Source: Epiperipatus broadwayi (lineage: Eukaryota > Onychophora > Udeonychophora > Euonychophora > Peripatidae). From it: a DNA stretch of 64,000 nucleotides. Each line of letters starts with the position of its first letter. Position 1 is the first letter of the stretch. Under the pieces are notes generated by a model, which saw only the letters and a list, made by a program, of their open reading frames with translations, did not search any database and was not told the DNA's origin. Location: assembly GCA_028023455.1 (NCBI GenBank), contig JAQFVV010012544.1, forward strand, positions 1,436,501 through 1,500,500, read 5' to 3'. Position numbers and translations under genes: made by a program. Of the stretch, positions 1-12,103 are shown piece by piece.

Positions 1-805
1 TATTAAGTTAACTATTATTTTAAATTAAGAAGACATTCCATAGGCATAATATGATTTATTCATATTATTAAAAAAACTAATAGCTATTTATTTATTTATT
101 GGTAACTGTCGGTTTACTTTAGATTCCATGTTTTACAAGATTCCAATGGTGATATATATTGGCATATAGAGGAGGCAGAAAGCTCCACAATGATAATATT
201 ATAATCAACCAATCATTTTTAATATTTATCCTTTATACTATAAGTTTTGTAATCAAATTTTGAATAATAATTTGTTTGGAAAATGACCGACAACAGTTAT
301 CACTTCTTTTTTAGTTAGTTAGTCAATAATAATAGTTTTTTTTTAAAGCTCATAATCTCTCACTCCATAAAATCCTGTGCTGATTTTAAGATCTCCAACA
401 GCATTGTTTAGCAAATATTTTAATAACAAAAATAAAAAAAATTATTATATCACAAAAATTCATTTTGACAGTCTATTAAATAAATAAATATAAATAATCA
501 TAACAATAATATAACATTTTAAAACAATTTTTTTAAAACAAAGTACAATTAAATTAGAATTGGTAATTTAAATATTATAGCTAATATCTATAATAAATAC
601 ACACTCGTAATTATATACATATATATTGCCATCACAATTATCCATCTTAAAACAAAGTATATCATAATAAATAAATAAACCTGAACTAAATAACAATAAA
701 ACAATTAATAACAATAACACTAACAACTCATCTATGAACCCTTAAGTAAAGCTATATCAAAGACATCTTTTTAAAACTATACTAAAAACTTAAAAAAAAA
801 AAAAT
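1..805. other. A+T-rich DNA without a recognisable gene
   Basis: The stretch is A+T-rich with scattered A and T runs. I see no ORF of note, no RNA gene and no clear repeat. It lies downstream, in reading direction, of the minus-strand Ty3/gypsy pol relic, so it could hold remains of that element's 3' end or LTR. No second LTR copy is visible in the window to test this. Confidence 0.5.
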
Positions 806-806
806 A

Positions 807-1012
807 AGGATGGATTTTCTATCCTGTACATTACCCTCTCACTGGAAAAAAAATGTCTTTATATATGTTTTTCTATACCATGTGAGGGTATAATTTGTTT
901 CTCAATAAAGGATGGATTTTCTATCCTGTACATTACCCTCTCACTGGAAAAAAAATGTCTTTATATATGTTTTTGTATATACATATGAGAGTATAATTTG
1001 CTTCTCAATAAC
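807..1012. repeat. two-copy tandem repeat, period 102 bp
   Basis: Two adjacent units begin AGGATGGATTTTCTATCCTG at 807 and 909. They are almost identical for about 75 bp and diverge in the last 25 bp (CTATACCATGTGAGGG against GTATATACATATGAGAG). The repeat lies just past the integrase end of the minus-strand Ty3/gypsy relic, where an untranslated region or LTR would be expected. It may belong to that element; this is inference. Confidence 0.8.
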
Positions 1013-1189
1013 TCCTATAATTCCCTCAATTATTTACAATAATTTACATTAAATATGGGCTAAGGTAACAATTAATATAATATTCATTTAAGAATATTAA
1101 AAACAAACATATTTACACTTTCAAATTATCTGTACAAAATTTCCCTAACACATTAAATGAATTTTCTCAAAATATCTAACATAACTGAC

Positions 1190-1500
1190 TCTTGGCATTA
1201 TATGTTCCCTTTAAACCATCAGAGGTACAAATGAGATAAGCATTAATCCCTACCTCTTTTTCAATTTGGTATGGCCCTTCATATAAATTGTAAACTTCTT
1301 GAATTTGTGTTCTTGTGGAAGACTAACATGGGGAGTGCGAATAAATACAAAATCTCCTACCTTAAATTGACTAGGATACTGTGACCTTTGTAAACCACAC
1401 CAACTCCCATCTTGGCCATGTTTTCCCTTGCTTTATTAATATCATTATCATGATTCAGTTCTTCTGGAATAACAGGTAAAGGAGTTCTAACCACAAGTGA
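1190..1500 (-). pseudogene. Ty3/gypsy integrase C-terminus with GPY/F module (relic)
   Basis: Translating the minus strand by eye gives pieces typical of the end of a Ty3/gypsy integrase. About 1405-1490 reads VVRTPLPVIPEELNHDND. About 1310-1370 reads QFKVGDFVFIRTPHVSLP. About 1190-1290 reads NLYEGPYQIEKEVG followed by INAYLICTSDGLKGTY. The LYEGPYQI string is the GPY/F module. The pieces are in different frames, so this is a decayed gene. It continues from the RNase H-integrase block at 1766-2710. No chromodomain is visible. Confidence 0.75.
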
Positions 1501-1765
1501 CTCTTCTTGCCCACAATGCAATCATGTAGGAGTAAAACCAGTAGACTCTTTCTGAGTTGTATTGATATATGCTAACACTGACATTAATGGATTCACCCAA
1601 CCTCAATGATTTCCATCAAGATATACCCTAAACAATCGACTTAATTCTCTCATCACTCTTTCACAAGGGTTAGACTGCAGGTTGCATATTGAGATTAGCA
1701 CCAGTTTAATATCCTGCATCCATAGTCAATTCTTCCATTCTGATGACACAAATGAAGTAGCATGA

Positions 1766-2710
1766 TCAGTAAGTACAGATTCCGGTTTTACAATTATTGA
1801 AAATTGAGAGTTTATCATTACTCATAACTTCACTGGATGGCCTATAAAAATCAATGGCCAAAATTTCATTGGGTTTTCCTGGTAAAATAGGCTGCCACTT
1901 TCCCACATATGACCTATTGAAAAACTTTGTTTTTAAACAAATTTCACATGATTTGATTACATCCAGTATGGATGCATACATCCGAGGCCAATAGAATAAC
2001 CTTTGCAGAACATGTTCTACTTTCCTAGGGCCATAATGCCCACAAAGACAATGTAGATAATAAACAAGCTTTCTCCTGATATAAATAGGAACAAAAACCT
2101 TCCAGGATCCTGGATTTGCAAGATCAACTTGGTACATCAATATGCCCTTTGATAATTGATATCGCATCACTTCACCATTGCCCATTGATTCTGTATTCCC
2201 TCTGGCTACATTATTATTATTTAACTGACATATTACTGGTCCGAGTTTAGGGTCCTGTAATTGTAGTTCAGCAATGCTTTCCAAATCTGTTTCTACTGAA
2301 TCATCAACTACTAAAGTAATGGCCATTAAAATCACCTTCTCTGTATTATTTCCAGATTGGTTTGAAAAATCAACCAGGTTCTGGCTAAGGATATCAGGAA
2401 TTACATTATTTTTACCTTCACAATATTGCACAGTATAATCAAATTGCTGTAGAAACAAACTCCACTTCATCAAGTGGTCTATATTTAAATATGCTTTATT
2501 TAAAAATTCCAAGCTCTTATGGTCTGTTACTACTATCACTTGTGATCCCAACAGAAACGGCTTGAGCTTAGAAAGAGCCCATACCACTGCCAAAGCTTCC
2601 TTTTCTGTTACCGAATAATGCAGTTCCACACTTTTCAACCTATGACTTAAGAAATATAAGACTAAGGGTTTCCCATCTTTATAATTTGGTAGAACACTAC
2701 TCCAAGTCAA
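1766..2710 (-). pseudogene. pol: Ty3/gypsy pol fragment: RNase H and integrase N-terminus
   Basis: An open stretch of 314 codons. Residues about 15-110 are the retrotransposon RNase H: YFLSHRLKSVELHYSVTEKE, AVVWALSKLKPFLLG, VTDHKSLEFLN, then DYTVQYCEGKNNVIPDILSQ. Residues about 215-285 are the integrase zinc-binding region (YYLHCLCGHYGPRKV, YWPRMYASILDVIKSC, EICLKTK), and LAIDFYRPSS is the first catalytic-core aspartate region. The frame breaks at 1766 and the rest of the integrase core is in other frames. The order RT, RNase H, integrase is the Ty3/gypsy order. It would have made and inserted the cDNA copy, but the breaks make it inactive. Confidence 0.9.
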
Positions 2711-2929
2711 TATCCACTAGTATCAGTTTGCACATAAAATGGTTGTTTAAAATCTGGATAGTGCAAAACCACCGATTCCAAAAATTATAACTTTATTCAT
2801 TCCAACACTTCTTGATGGACATCTAACTATTTCCACTTATTTTCCTTCTTAAGTAACTGTGACAATTATATTGTATCAAAAGCAAAGTTCTGATAAAAGT
2901 GATGATAAAAATGTACACATTCCGAAAAA

Positions 2930-3484
2930 TCAACATAATTGCTTCTTATTTTCAGGTTTAGGAAAATCTCTAATAGCTGCAATCTTGCTAGGGTGGGGTC
3001 TAATTCCTTCTGCACCTCCAAGATGACTCAAAAAGACAATCTCCCCAGTGGCAAAAGTGCTCTTTTTTGAGTTGATTTTGATATTCTTATCCTTACACTC
3101 TTGAAGAAACATTTCTAAATGTTGTAGATGATCAGTCATATTCCTTGATGACATAACTATGTCATCTACATACATCACCAGCAGGTTTTTGATATTAATG
3201 AAAAAAACTTGGTCCAAGCAGCAAATCAAACTTGCCCCACCATTGACCAGTCCAAAGGGCATTCTTTGGAAATCATATGATTGTCCCTCATATTTAAAAG
3301 CTGTAAATTTTTGGTCCTGTGAATGCAAATAAATTTGCCAATAATTGGCAGTCAACTCCACAGTAATGAACACCTTTTTTTCTTTAAAATGGGTGAATAG
3401 CTCCTGCATAACTGGAGAAACATCATATTCTGGAATGGTCCTACGATTCAAACATCGAGCATCCAAACACACGAGCTGATCCAT
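2930..3484 (-). pseudogene. pol: Ty3/gypsy reverse transcriptase fragment
   Basis: An open stretch of 184 codons with LTR-retrotransposon RT motifs in order: VCLDARCLNRRTIPE; FITVELTANYWQIYL, where the family normally has D in place of the E after V (motif A); FKYEGQSYDFQRMPFGL with a degraded GL.N (motif B); and LLVMYVDDIVMSS, an intact YVDD catalytic box (motif C). FLSHLGGAEGIRPHPSKIAAIRDFP would be the connection to RNase H. The changed residue in motif A and the frame breaks on both sides mark it as dead. Confidence 0.9.
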
Positions 3485-3781
3485 CCTTCTTTTTCACAAT
3501 AACTAAAGGATTATTGTACACTGAGGCAGACTTTCAGATTACACCCCATTCTACCATCTGTTGTATTTGCTCACCCACCTCTTTCTTATATTGGTAGGAT
3601 ATTGGGTAAGATTTACACTGAAATGGTTCCTGATCACTCAATCAATGTGCTTATCCTCTAATAATTCCCGGTTGTTTTGAGAATACGTCTTTATATTGAC
3701 ACAATAATTGACATAAAGTTTCCTTGATTTCTGTAGTCAAACTAAATAATTCATTTAATCTCAATCTAACATCAAGATCAG
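3485..3781 (-). pseudogene. Ty3/gypsy pol, region before the RT (relic)
   Basis: The minus strand reads, with two or three in-frame stops, ELFSLTTEIKETLCQLL, YKDVFSKQPGIIRG, LSDQEPFQCKSYPISYQYKK, EQIQQMVEWGVI and YNNPLVIVKKKDGS. This is the usual Ty3/gypsy approach to the RT (the YKDVFS, IQ.M...GVI and S..NPLVIVKKKDGS blocks). Protease and gag are not visible: the pol sequence ends abruptly at the (TTA)n array beginning at 3782. Confidence 0.8.
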
Positions 3782-3958
<177 letters not shown>

Positions 3959-3959
3959 A

Positions 3960-3994
<35 letters not shown>
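3959..3994 (-). repeat. (CAT)n 3' tail of the LINE
   Basis: About twelve ATG units on the plus strand read as (CAT)n on the minus strand. They sit at the 3' end of the minus-strand LINE, between its 3' UTR and the (TTA)n array. Short tandem tails of this kind are common at the 3' ends of LINEs lacking poly(A). Confidence 0.7.
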
Positions 3995-3995
<1 letters not shown>

Positions 3996-4470
3996 TTTCA
4001 AAGCAAAATTTTATTAAGTTTAAAACGTTACAGAGTCACATCTAGTAATATATTGATTTGTTACAAATGCAAAACAAATTACAACTTTCAGTATATAAGT
4101 CTTTATCATTTCTGCATACTTTTTTGCTTGTTTTTAAATTTGGTCTTCTATTTAGTTCAGTTTATGCTTGCATCTCTTTGAAGTTGGAAAATATGCTGAT
4201 GTTGAAAATATCATCTATCATATTGGACTTATATTTCATAGACTGGATCTTTGTTTCAAGTGTGACCATGTGGCTGCAAACACATCTGGTTAAGCTAGGA
4301 TGCTATCTCATTTTCTGAACAGTTCTAGTTTTATTGAATATGTTTTGGGTGGTGTTGAGGATTATTAGCAAGTGCAAAGGTGCATCTGGTTACACCAGTA
4401 GGCATAAAGGCTGTATGTTGCTGCACGAATAGCAGGGATGTTGCCTTTTTTAAATGTATTTATTATTTCA

Positions 4471-5058
4471 TCAATTGAAATGATAGCCTTTCTGTATGTG
4501 GTAAACATTGTGCAATGTATTGTTTCTAGGGCACTGCAGGAGTGAAGAAAATGATCTTGACTTTTCTTCTCTATGACCTAGTCCACATATGGGGTCTATA
4601 TTTGTATAGAATCTACAAAATCTAAGAAAATGTGTTATAGGTAGAGCATTAAGATTAAGCTTAAGTAGAAAATCAAATAATTTTGGTTCTAGTAACCATT
4701 TTCTAAATTGTAGCAGTAGTTGCCTGTTGTCTATCCCAAGAACTGATGGATGTAGATTAGGTGTCTGGTTTGGGTATAGTATATTATAAATGTCCCAGTA
4801 TGTATACTTGTTGTCATTATTGAGTGATATTTTGTTGTATATTGGCTTGAGTTCTTCAATAAGTGTGGATAGATATTCATATGAAGGGTGTGGTCTGTCT
4901 GTGGGTATTATACTGATCACACACTCCAGGTCTGGAAATCTTTTTATGGTTACTGTTATTAGATTTATTGATTTCTGTGTGTAAAAAACATTGATTGTAT
5001 GGAGTCCAAGTCCATTGTTATGTGGTGGTCTGCTCAGATTTTTTAAAGAGATCACCAC
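4471..5058 (-). pseudogene. LINE ORF2 C-terminal region
   Basis: An open stretch of 195 codons. It contains LSRPPHNNGLGLHTINVF, which is like the post-RT thumb region (L..P...GGLGL), and near the end DPICGLGHREEKSRSFSSLL followed by QCPR. The latter is a C...H...C arrangement like the Cys/His region at the end of many LINE ORF2 proteins, with one Cys apparently lost. It follows the RT block at 5421-6281 with a frame break between them. Confidence 0.7.
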
Positions 5059-5420
5059 TGTCTTTCTCTTCCATATTAGTTTGTTACAGATTGATGAGAT
5101 TTTAGATATAAATGTTTTTGCAAATTTGATTATAGGTTTATAGTAGGTATTTTTTGTAATTATAAGTTGATTAAATAATGCTACCTTTGCGTATATTGAC
5201 AGGTATGACTTTTTAAGTGAGGCTGTGATATTTCAGCATCTTTTTTTTATTTATTTTGATTTTTTGCCTCATTCCATTGGTTCCAAGATAGAATGGGAAA
5301 CCAAGGAAAGCAGATGGTTTACCATTAAACATCTCTGTACAGTGTTGCCTGTGTATATTGGCCATGCAGCAGTTTTAATTGTGTTAATTTTTAAATTAAA
5401 ATTTGAGATATAATTCTTAA

Positions 5421-6281
5421 TTATCTCTTGAATCTGGGGAGGTTCTTTTTAGAGGGGAGAAAAACGGTTACATCATCCCTATAGGCTATGCATGATATAT
5501 TTAAAGCAGTGTTTGGGATTTGAATGCCTTTTATTTTTTTCTGTATTTCTATTAATAGAGGATTTATATATATATATATATATTGTAAAGAGCAAGGCAC
5601 TGAGGGAGGATTCTTATGGGATGGATTGATTTGGTATGAAGGCTGATGATTTTTTCCCATTCAATGTGATGTAAATTTCATGGCTGAGTAGCAGATTGGT
5701 TATTATATATAGTAGGAATGGAGGTGGTGGTGTTTGTTTCAGCACATCTAATAATTTGGCTATAGGCACTGAGTCAAATGCTGCCTTAATGTCTAGTTGA
5801 ACTATAATTGGTGCATATTTCTTTCTTTTTTTTACTATTCAATAACTGTTTTATACATTAAGGCACCATGGCCAATGGATGATCCTTTTTTGGCATATTG
5901 TGCTGATGATAACACAGGAAGTATGTGTTGTTCTATTTTCTCCTTTATTGCTTTTTCAAAAATTTTTATTCCTAAAGGTCCCATTGAAATTGGTTGTAAA
6001 TTAGATAAAGATGATATTGTTGTTGGTTTTTTATTAAATGGGACCATTGCAATTGGGTATAGACTTTGTATGTTGTAAATTTTTTGGGATCTGTAATTGG
6101 CTAGATCACACAGGTATTTGGCTGTGAAGTGACTAAGATGTTTGAACACAAATTTAGGAATTCCTTGTGGTCCTGGGTGACATGTGTTTGTTATTGTTGC
6201 AAGTTGAAATACAATGTCAGTTGTTTTTATTGGTGTGTATGTTTCAGGGTCTCCAAATATGTCTTCATTTGGTATGTACAC
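5421..6281 (-). pseudogene. LINE reverse transcriptase, broken into three frames
   Basis: Read right to left, 6281-5835 gives HPGPQGIPKFVFKHL, VPFNKKPTTISSLSNLQPIS and the block GPLGIKIFEKAIKEKI (RT blocks 0-2). About 5830-5690 gives IIVQLDIKAAFDSVPIAKLL, in which LDIKAAFDSV is motif A with its aspartate. 5660-5421 gives INPLLIEIQKKIKGI and IAYRDDVTVFLPS, in which YRDD stands for the usual YADD catalytic box. The blocks are in the correct order but different frames, with a TA-rich expansion near 5565-5585, so the enzyme is dead. The family primes cDNA synthesis on the nicked target. Confidence 0.85.
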
Positions 6282-6356
6282 TCTGTTTTTGCAGTTTTTT
6301 TTAAAAGTGTTGATATATTGGGTTTATAATGTTATGTCCAGCTGTTATAGAGCCAT

Positions 6357-6887
6357 CTATTTCAAGTGCCATAGCACTCTGACTGTGAATAGATATCCCA
6401 ATGCCCACCATATGTATGCTCTGGTCCAAGTGTGTTGTTGTGTAAGGTATACTTTTTTTATTGCTACGTATTGCTTTAGTGTGTTGCATGTATTGTTGTA
6501 CATTTCTATAAGTTTTTTAATTTGTGTTTGATTATCTGTAGTTGGTTTGAAAATGGTTATTCTTTTATGTAGTTCATCTGCCAAAGCTAATAATTTGGTG
6601 GGGGGTGTTGAATTGCAAGTAATATGATTTATGTTGAAAGAAAGTATATTGGTGAATGCTATATACTTTTGTACTGGATCGAGTGACATGTTTTGAAGTT
6701 TTTGGAGCATTATATATGTTTCTGAATGTAGAAATTCAGTTGTTTGTGCTGGAATAAGTATTCGCATAGTCTTTTGAAGGGCTATTGTTGTATTCTGTAT
6801 TTTTGTTAGGTCAAGTGTGATGAACTGGATAGCATGATCTGAGATTATAGATGGACAAAGTTCAACATTAAAATAATGATGTAACAT
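6357..6887 (-). pseudogene. LINE ORF2: end of endonuclease and linker to RT
   Basis: An open stretch of 176 codons. Near its start, CPSIISDHAIQFITLDL carries SDH, the catalytic histidine motif at the end of AP-like endonucleases. The rest (for example LHSETYIMLQKL, ALADELHKRITIFKP) is the variable linker before the RT. It lies between the main endonuclease block and the RT blocks, one frame away from each. Confidence 0.75.
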
Positions 6888-6890
6888 TGG

Positions 6891-7464
6891 TCAGTAGAAA
6901 CACAAAACAATAAGTGACTTATATCTATTGTTATTAAAAGATATTGAGTTTGATGGGAGAAAACTTTCAGCACTCATAAGTGGGATTGTTATTTGATGGA
7001 TCCATTTAGTGACAAAAGTTTGGTAGGTCATGTTGAAATCTCCCAGGAGTATTATACAATTTGGTGTTGCTGTAAGCATCAAATTTATTGTTGCTATTAT
7101 TCTGGAGATGATGACAGGGCCTGGTGGTATATAGACAAATATTAGATTAAGTGTGATATTTTTATGATGGAGTGTTATTATGTTAAGATTAGAGTCAATA
7201 TATATAATTTTAAAAGAATCAAAAGGGCAGTTGTGGGATATAATTATACCTGTGCCACCTGATGGTGATGATGATTGCCATGAGCAGGCACAAAACCTTT
7301 GGCTGACTAAATATTTTGATGGATCAATTTGAGAGCTGCTGTGTATTTTTGTTTCCAATAGCTCCAGTATGTGTGGTTGTGTTGTATGTAACCATTTTTT
7401 GAGTAAAGTTTTTTGGTGGCATTTATGCCTCTAATGTTGAGAGATCCAATTTTTATCTTCATGT
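6891..7464 (-). pseudogene. LINE ORF2 AP-type endonuclease
   Basis: ORF2 appears to start with the ATG near 7464: MKIKIGSLNIRGINATKK, with the N-terminal asparagine motif. After a frameshift it continues as WLHTTQPHILELLETKIHSS, in which ETK carries the catalytic glutamate. Then follow SPSGGTGIIISHNC, LIFVYIPPG and CIILLGDFNMTY, in which GDFN is a catalytic motif. These are the standard motifs of the LINE AP endonuclease, which nicks the target. The SDH motif is in the next frame at about 6840. Confidence 0.85.
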
Positions 7465-7479
7465 TTTTTGGATAATTTT

Positions 7480-9129
7480 ATAGCAGGGCATTGATTTTTA
7501 TTGATTTTTGAATTCTAAATTTTTGTTTATATTGCAGTAGATGGATGCTGATACATATTTAAGACTTTGTAAGGTTAATTATCAGTTTTCCTTTCATTTA
7601 ATATTGGTTCAGACTCTATACAGGCAATTTTTGTTGAAACTGAACAGTTCTCCATTTGTTGTTGGCTTAAATCCATTTCTATTTCATCATTTTCTAGGTT
7701 GTATATGTCTGATGAGTTGTGCTTTTTGGTCTGTTTTTTTGCCTTTTTGGATTTATGGTTTTTAGGTGGTCTACCTGGCTTTCTTTTTCCCTCTGATGTA
7801 GTCTCTTGAATGGGTGGAAGAGGGGGTTCTATTGCATCCATTATGTTTGATGCAGTTTTGTTTATAATTGTAGTTTGTTTTAATATTGGTGTCCTTATAT
7901 TATCTAGATTTATATTTTCATTATATAGCTGTGTGTGTTTATTTTCTGTTTGTTGATTTTTACTTGGTACACTTTTTTTTATTGAGATGCTGATCCTGTG
8001 ATGTAATTGCTGTATTTTGTGTTGTGGTTTCTTGAGAGTTATTTTCGTTTGAATCTTGGGTGTCTATGTTAGTTTTTTTATTATATTTTTGGTTGGTCTT
8101 TGGGATTAGCAATTCTGCTCCATTATCATTTTTGTTTGTGGGTGTTTGAACCTGCTTTTTCCAGTTTCTATTATTGGGTTGTCAATGGATGTAGTGTTAT
8201 TAAAATTTTATTTTCATCATCAGTGGGTTGTTCTGGGGAGATGATTTTGGTGTGTTCACAATGATTGACTTTTGTGTTATCGCACTGAGTTGCTAGGTGG
8301 CTTCTCTGTCCACAGCCAAAACAATGTGGCTTTAAACTTCTTATGTGAAGAGAGAGTGTTGCTTTTTGATCTGTAATTTGTGTTGGGATTGTGGCAGCAT
8401 CTACATTTTTATGGAGTTTTATTTTCAATTCAAAACGATTACTACGTATCGGTATAGGTGTGTCTTTTAAATATATTGGCTGTAGGGCAAATACTTTTCC
8501 AAATGGGTTTATCATTTTTTGAAAATCTTGTAAGTTGTATTTAAGATAAGTATTTTTTTAGCACTCCAGTAATAATATTTTTCCGGTTTTCATCTATAAT
8601 TATGAGTGCGTAATTATTGAGTGCTAAAATAGTGGATTGAAAACGTTCTTTTTGCTGTTGTGTATAAAAATCAATGGTTATATATCGAGAATTTGGATGG
8701 TCTGTGATACAAGATTGTTTTCCATAGTGCATTTTGCATAATTGCTTCATATAATAAAGCTTTTGGGAAATGATATAATGAGCATTGATTATCGGTTATT
8801 GTGAGTACTAGCGATGTTGATGAAAAAAACCTGTGAAATGTTTTAAATAACATAAGAGGCACCGTATTATTGAAACGGTCCATCACATTTTCAAGAGTTT
8901 CTTTTGTCCAGATTGCAGCTGGGGGTTGATGTTCCTCTTGAGTGTGTAAATCAAGATTTTTTATATCATTTGTATTTGTTCTTCAGAAACGTGGTATTTG
9001 GGTTGGTGCTGTAATATTACTGTTACTTTTAAGTATTTTTGCATATGAAATAGGCGATGTTAAAACTAATGATGTTGTTAATTTTGTATTGGTGCTTAAC
9101 TCACTCATACTTGACTGGGCAGTAGCCAT
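7480..9129 (-). pseudogene. LINE ORF1 (gag-like, CCHC knuckle, AT-hook-like tail)
   Basis: The start is chosen at the ATG at 9129 (MATAQSSMSELSTNTKL), followed by about 45 open codons to a stop replacing a codon after QIPRF. Later segments are at 8886-8671 and 8750-8541. Next comes 8515-8171 with HCFGCGQRSHLATQCD, a C-X2-C-X4-H-X4-C knuckle. Last is 7841-7575 with EGKRKPGRPPKNHKSKKAKK, a basic, AT-hook-like segment. Such proteins bind the element's RNA. Several frameshifts and stops are present. The basic tail is unusual for ORF1 and could help nucleic-acid binding; that is inference. Confidence 0.75.
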
Positions 9130-9345
9130 GATTTATTATTCTGACTTGAGTCAGTTTTTTTTTTAAAAAAATATGAATACACACCGATATTTTTAAAAAT
9201 ATACTCTATTAATCTATTATATGATTCGATTTGTCCTGTATTATGTTTGTTTTACGAATAACAAGTTGAAACTAAAGAAAAATTTAAATACTTATATCGG
9301 ATAGCTTAAGGATTGCTTCTTACCTCAGCAGAGATTTGCTGCGGG

Positions 9346-10365
<1,020 letters not shown>

Positions 10366-10765
10366 AAATGGCCCACTTTTCAGAGATAGTAAAGCGGGAA
10401 TCTCTTCGGTTATTGCTTTGGGATCATCTGTGATAAAACAAGCCTCCTTCTCTTTGCTTTTTGTGTCATTGCACTCTGTGTACATTATCTCAGCTAAAGC
10501 TGGTTGGGGGGTATGGTAAGTGGCTCTTTTGTGCTCTACAAATATTGAGCTGCTTTTGGCCTTAATTCATGTTCTGTGGTATATATAGTGATGTTGTGAT
10601 ACTTTAGTGGCAATATTTGCTTTAGTTTTGCCATAGAATATTGTTTTACACCCTTGATGGGGGCAATTTTATGCATGACATGGGGGTTAGTTCAGGTATA
10701 ATTATGTCCTTTGCATTGTTGCACAGTTTTGTGCAGATAACAAATTCACCTGCCTCAAAGAAGAC
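10366..10765 (-). other. GC-richer coding-like patch, possible relic of an exon or element
   Basis: This 400-bp block is visibly richer in G+C than its neighbours. On the minus strand, about 10560-10367 is open for roughly 60 codons up to a TGA. It reads in part EHKRATYHTPQPALAEIMY, ECNDTKSKEKEACFITDDPK and EEIPALLSLKSGPFKHY. Upstream, still in frame but with stops, are NCPHQGCKTIFYGKTK and QHHYIYH. I do not recognise the family. It could be the 3' end of a dead host gene copy or of an uncommon mobile element. No splice structure is evident. Confidence 0.3.
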
Positions 10766-12095
10766 AAAGGTAATAGATTTGTGTTAATGAACAGAAATGA
10801 ATACAAAAATAAAATCTACACCCTGATTGAGAAATTGAAGTTTGAAAATGTTGGAGGATTTTAACAACAAACTTAACCATGATAAGTTTATTTCTACTAT
10901 TTTGTATAATGATATTTTAGTTATTATTTACTTAAAAATGTATGAGTACACATTACCCTTAATTGTTTATTTTCTCTAGAAGCATTTTTTTTATTAGCTG
11001 ACTACAAAAATACAAATAGCAAGCTTGTTTACAAAATGTTAACAAAACAATATTTTTTTAATAAATATTTTCTTAAACAAAAATTCAATATATTACACTT
11101 ACAATTAGATTTATTTTTTTGTTGTTGTTAAATTGAATTACAGAGTGTTTGTTTATAAGTATTTCTAATATGCACCAAAAAATTACTCAAAGTTAATATC
11201 TGAAAATCAATAGAAAAATTATTTTGATGGTTTAATAATTTAATGAATGACATTTATAGAAAAAAAAATTAAAAAACTTAGTATACTGAATGAAAAATAT
11301 GTACAAACAAAGCAAAGATATTTTGATATTCATAGTATTATTAAACAAACCCTGAGTTTTATTGGGCTTCTTTATTGAACAACTGCTTAATTGATTTCTT
11401 CTTATTAAAAAAAACTATATGCTAATGGCATAGAAATTTAAGGTTGAGTTCAAACTTTTTTTTGGAAATGTGCTTCATATATATTTTTTGTAGAGTTGAC
11501 TACATGGATAGGTCATTGGTGCTTGGTTCCCAGATAACACAGCACATGCTGTTAAAAAGTTTTACCATTTTATACTTAATGAAATTCAATTTTCAGTTTA
11601 CAGGATAATTAATAAATTATTTATTTGCTGTTAATAATTAAAATTAAGAGCGTGACATCTGACTTGTTAAAATTACTATTTGCTGTTAATAATTAGTAAT
11701 TTTAAATATTATATGAAAATATATTATTATAATCCAGCAAGTGTTTTAGTTTCTATTAATAATAATCTTGTCAGCAAAAATGACAGAATCCAACTAGTTT
11801 TTATAAATTTCTTTCTTAATTACATAACTGCCTCAAGGTCATCATCTTTACTTTCAAATATTCTTTAATAATCATTCAGTCTTTATTAAAAAGGAAAAAA
11901 ACAGCATTTTGATACAAAAACAAACAAAGAAATTACATGGTGTTGTTTTACAAATCTATTATATTTTCTGAAAAATAAGTGAAAAAATAAAATTCTTATT
12001 TTTACAATATAATTTTGAAAATGTAAATTTTCTTGTTACTACATCAGTTGATTTTTAAATAATGTAATCCTACTAACTTTATATTTACTATATAA
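10766..12095. other. A+T-rich DNA, nothing recognised
   Basis: About 1.3 kb of A+T-rich sequence with many short homopolymers and no supported gene, RNA or repeat. A 62-codon frame at 11680-11868 (+) has ordinary A+T-driven composition and is not credited. Confidence 0.5.
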
Positions 12096-12103
12096 GTCAG
12101 AAT

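Larger units (their letters stand above)
3959..9345 (-). mobile_element. decayed, nearly full-length APE-type LINE
   Basis: A non-LTR retrotransposon reading right to left. In order it has a 5' region (9130-9345), ORF1 from the ATG at 9129 with a CCHC knuckle, ORF2 starting near 7464 with AP endonuclease, RT and a Cys/His C-terminus, a 3' UTR and a (CAT)n tail. All reading frames are interrupted. ORF1 with a knuckle plus an AP endonuclease fits the jockey/I group broadly; I cannot fix the clade by eye. (TTA)n arrays lie directly on both sides. Sub-features are listed separately. Confidence 0.88.

Noticed and set aside
5797-6531. Plus-strand ORFs over the LINE (5797-6531)
   Set aside because: They are antisense shadows of the minus-strand RT and endonuclease frames.
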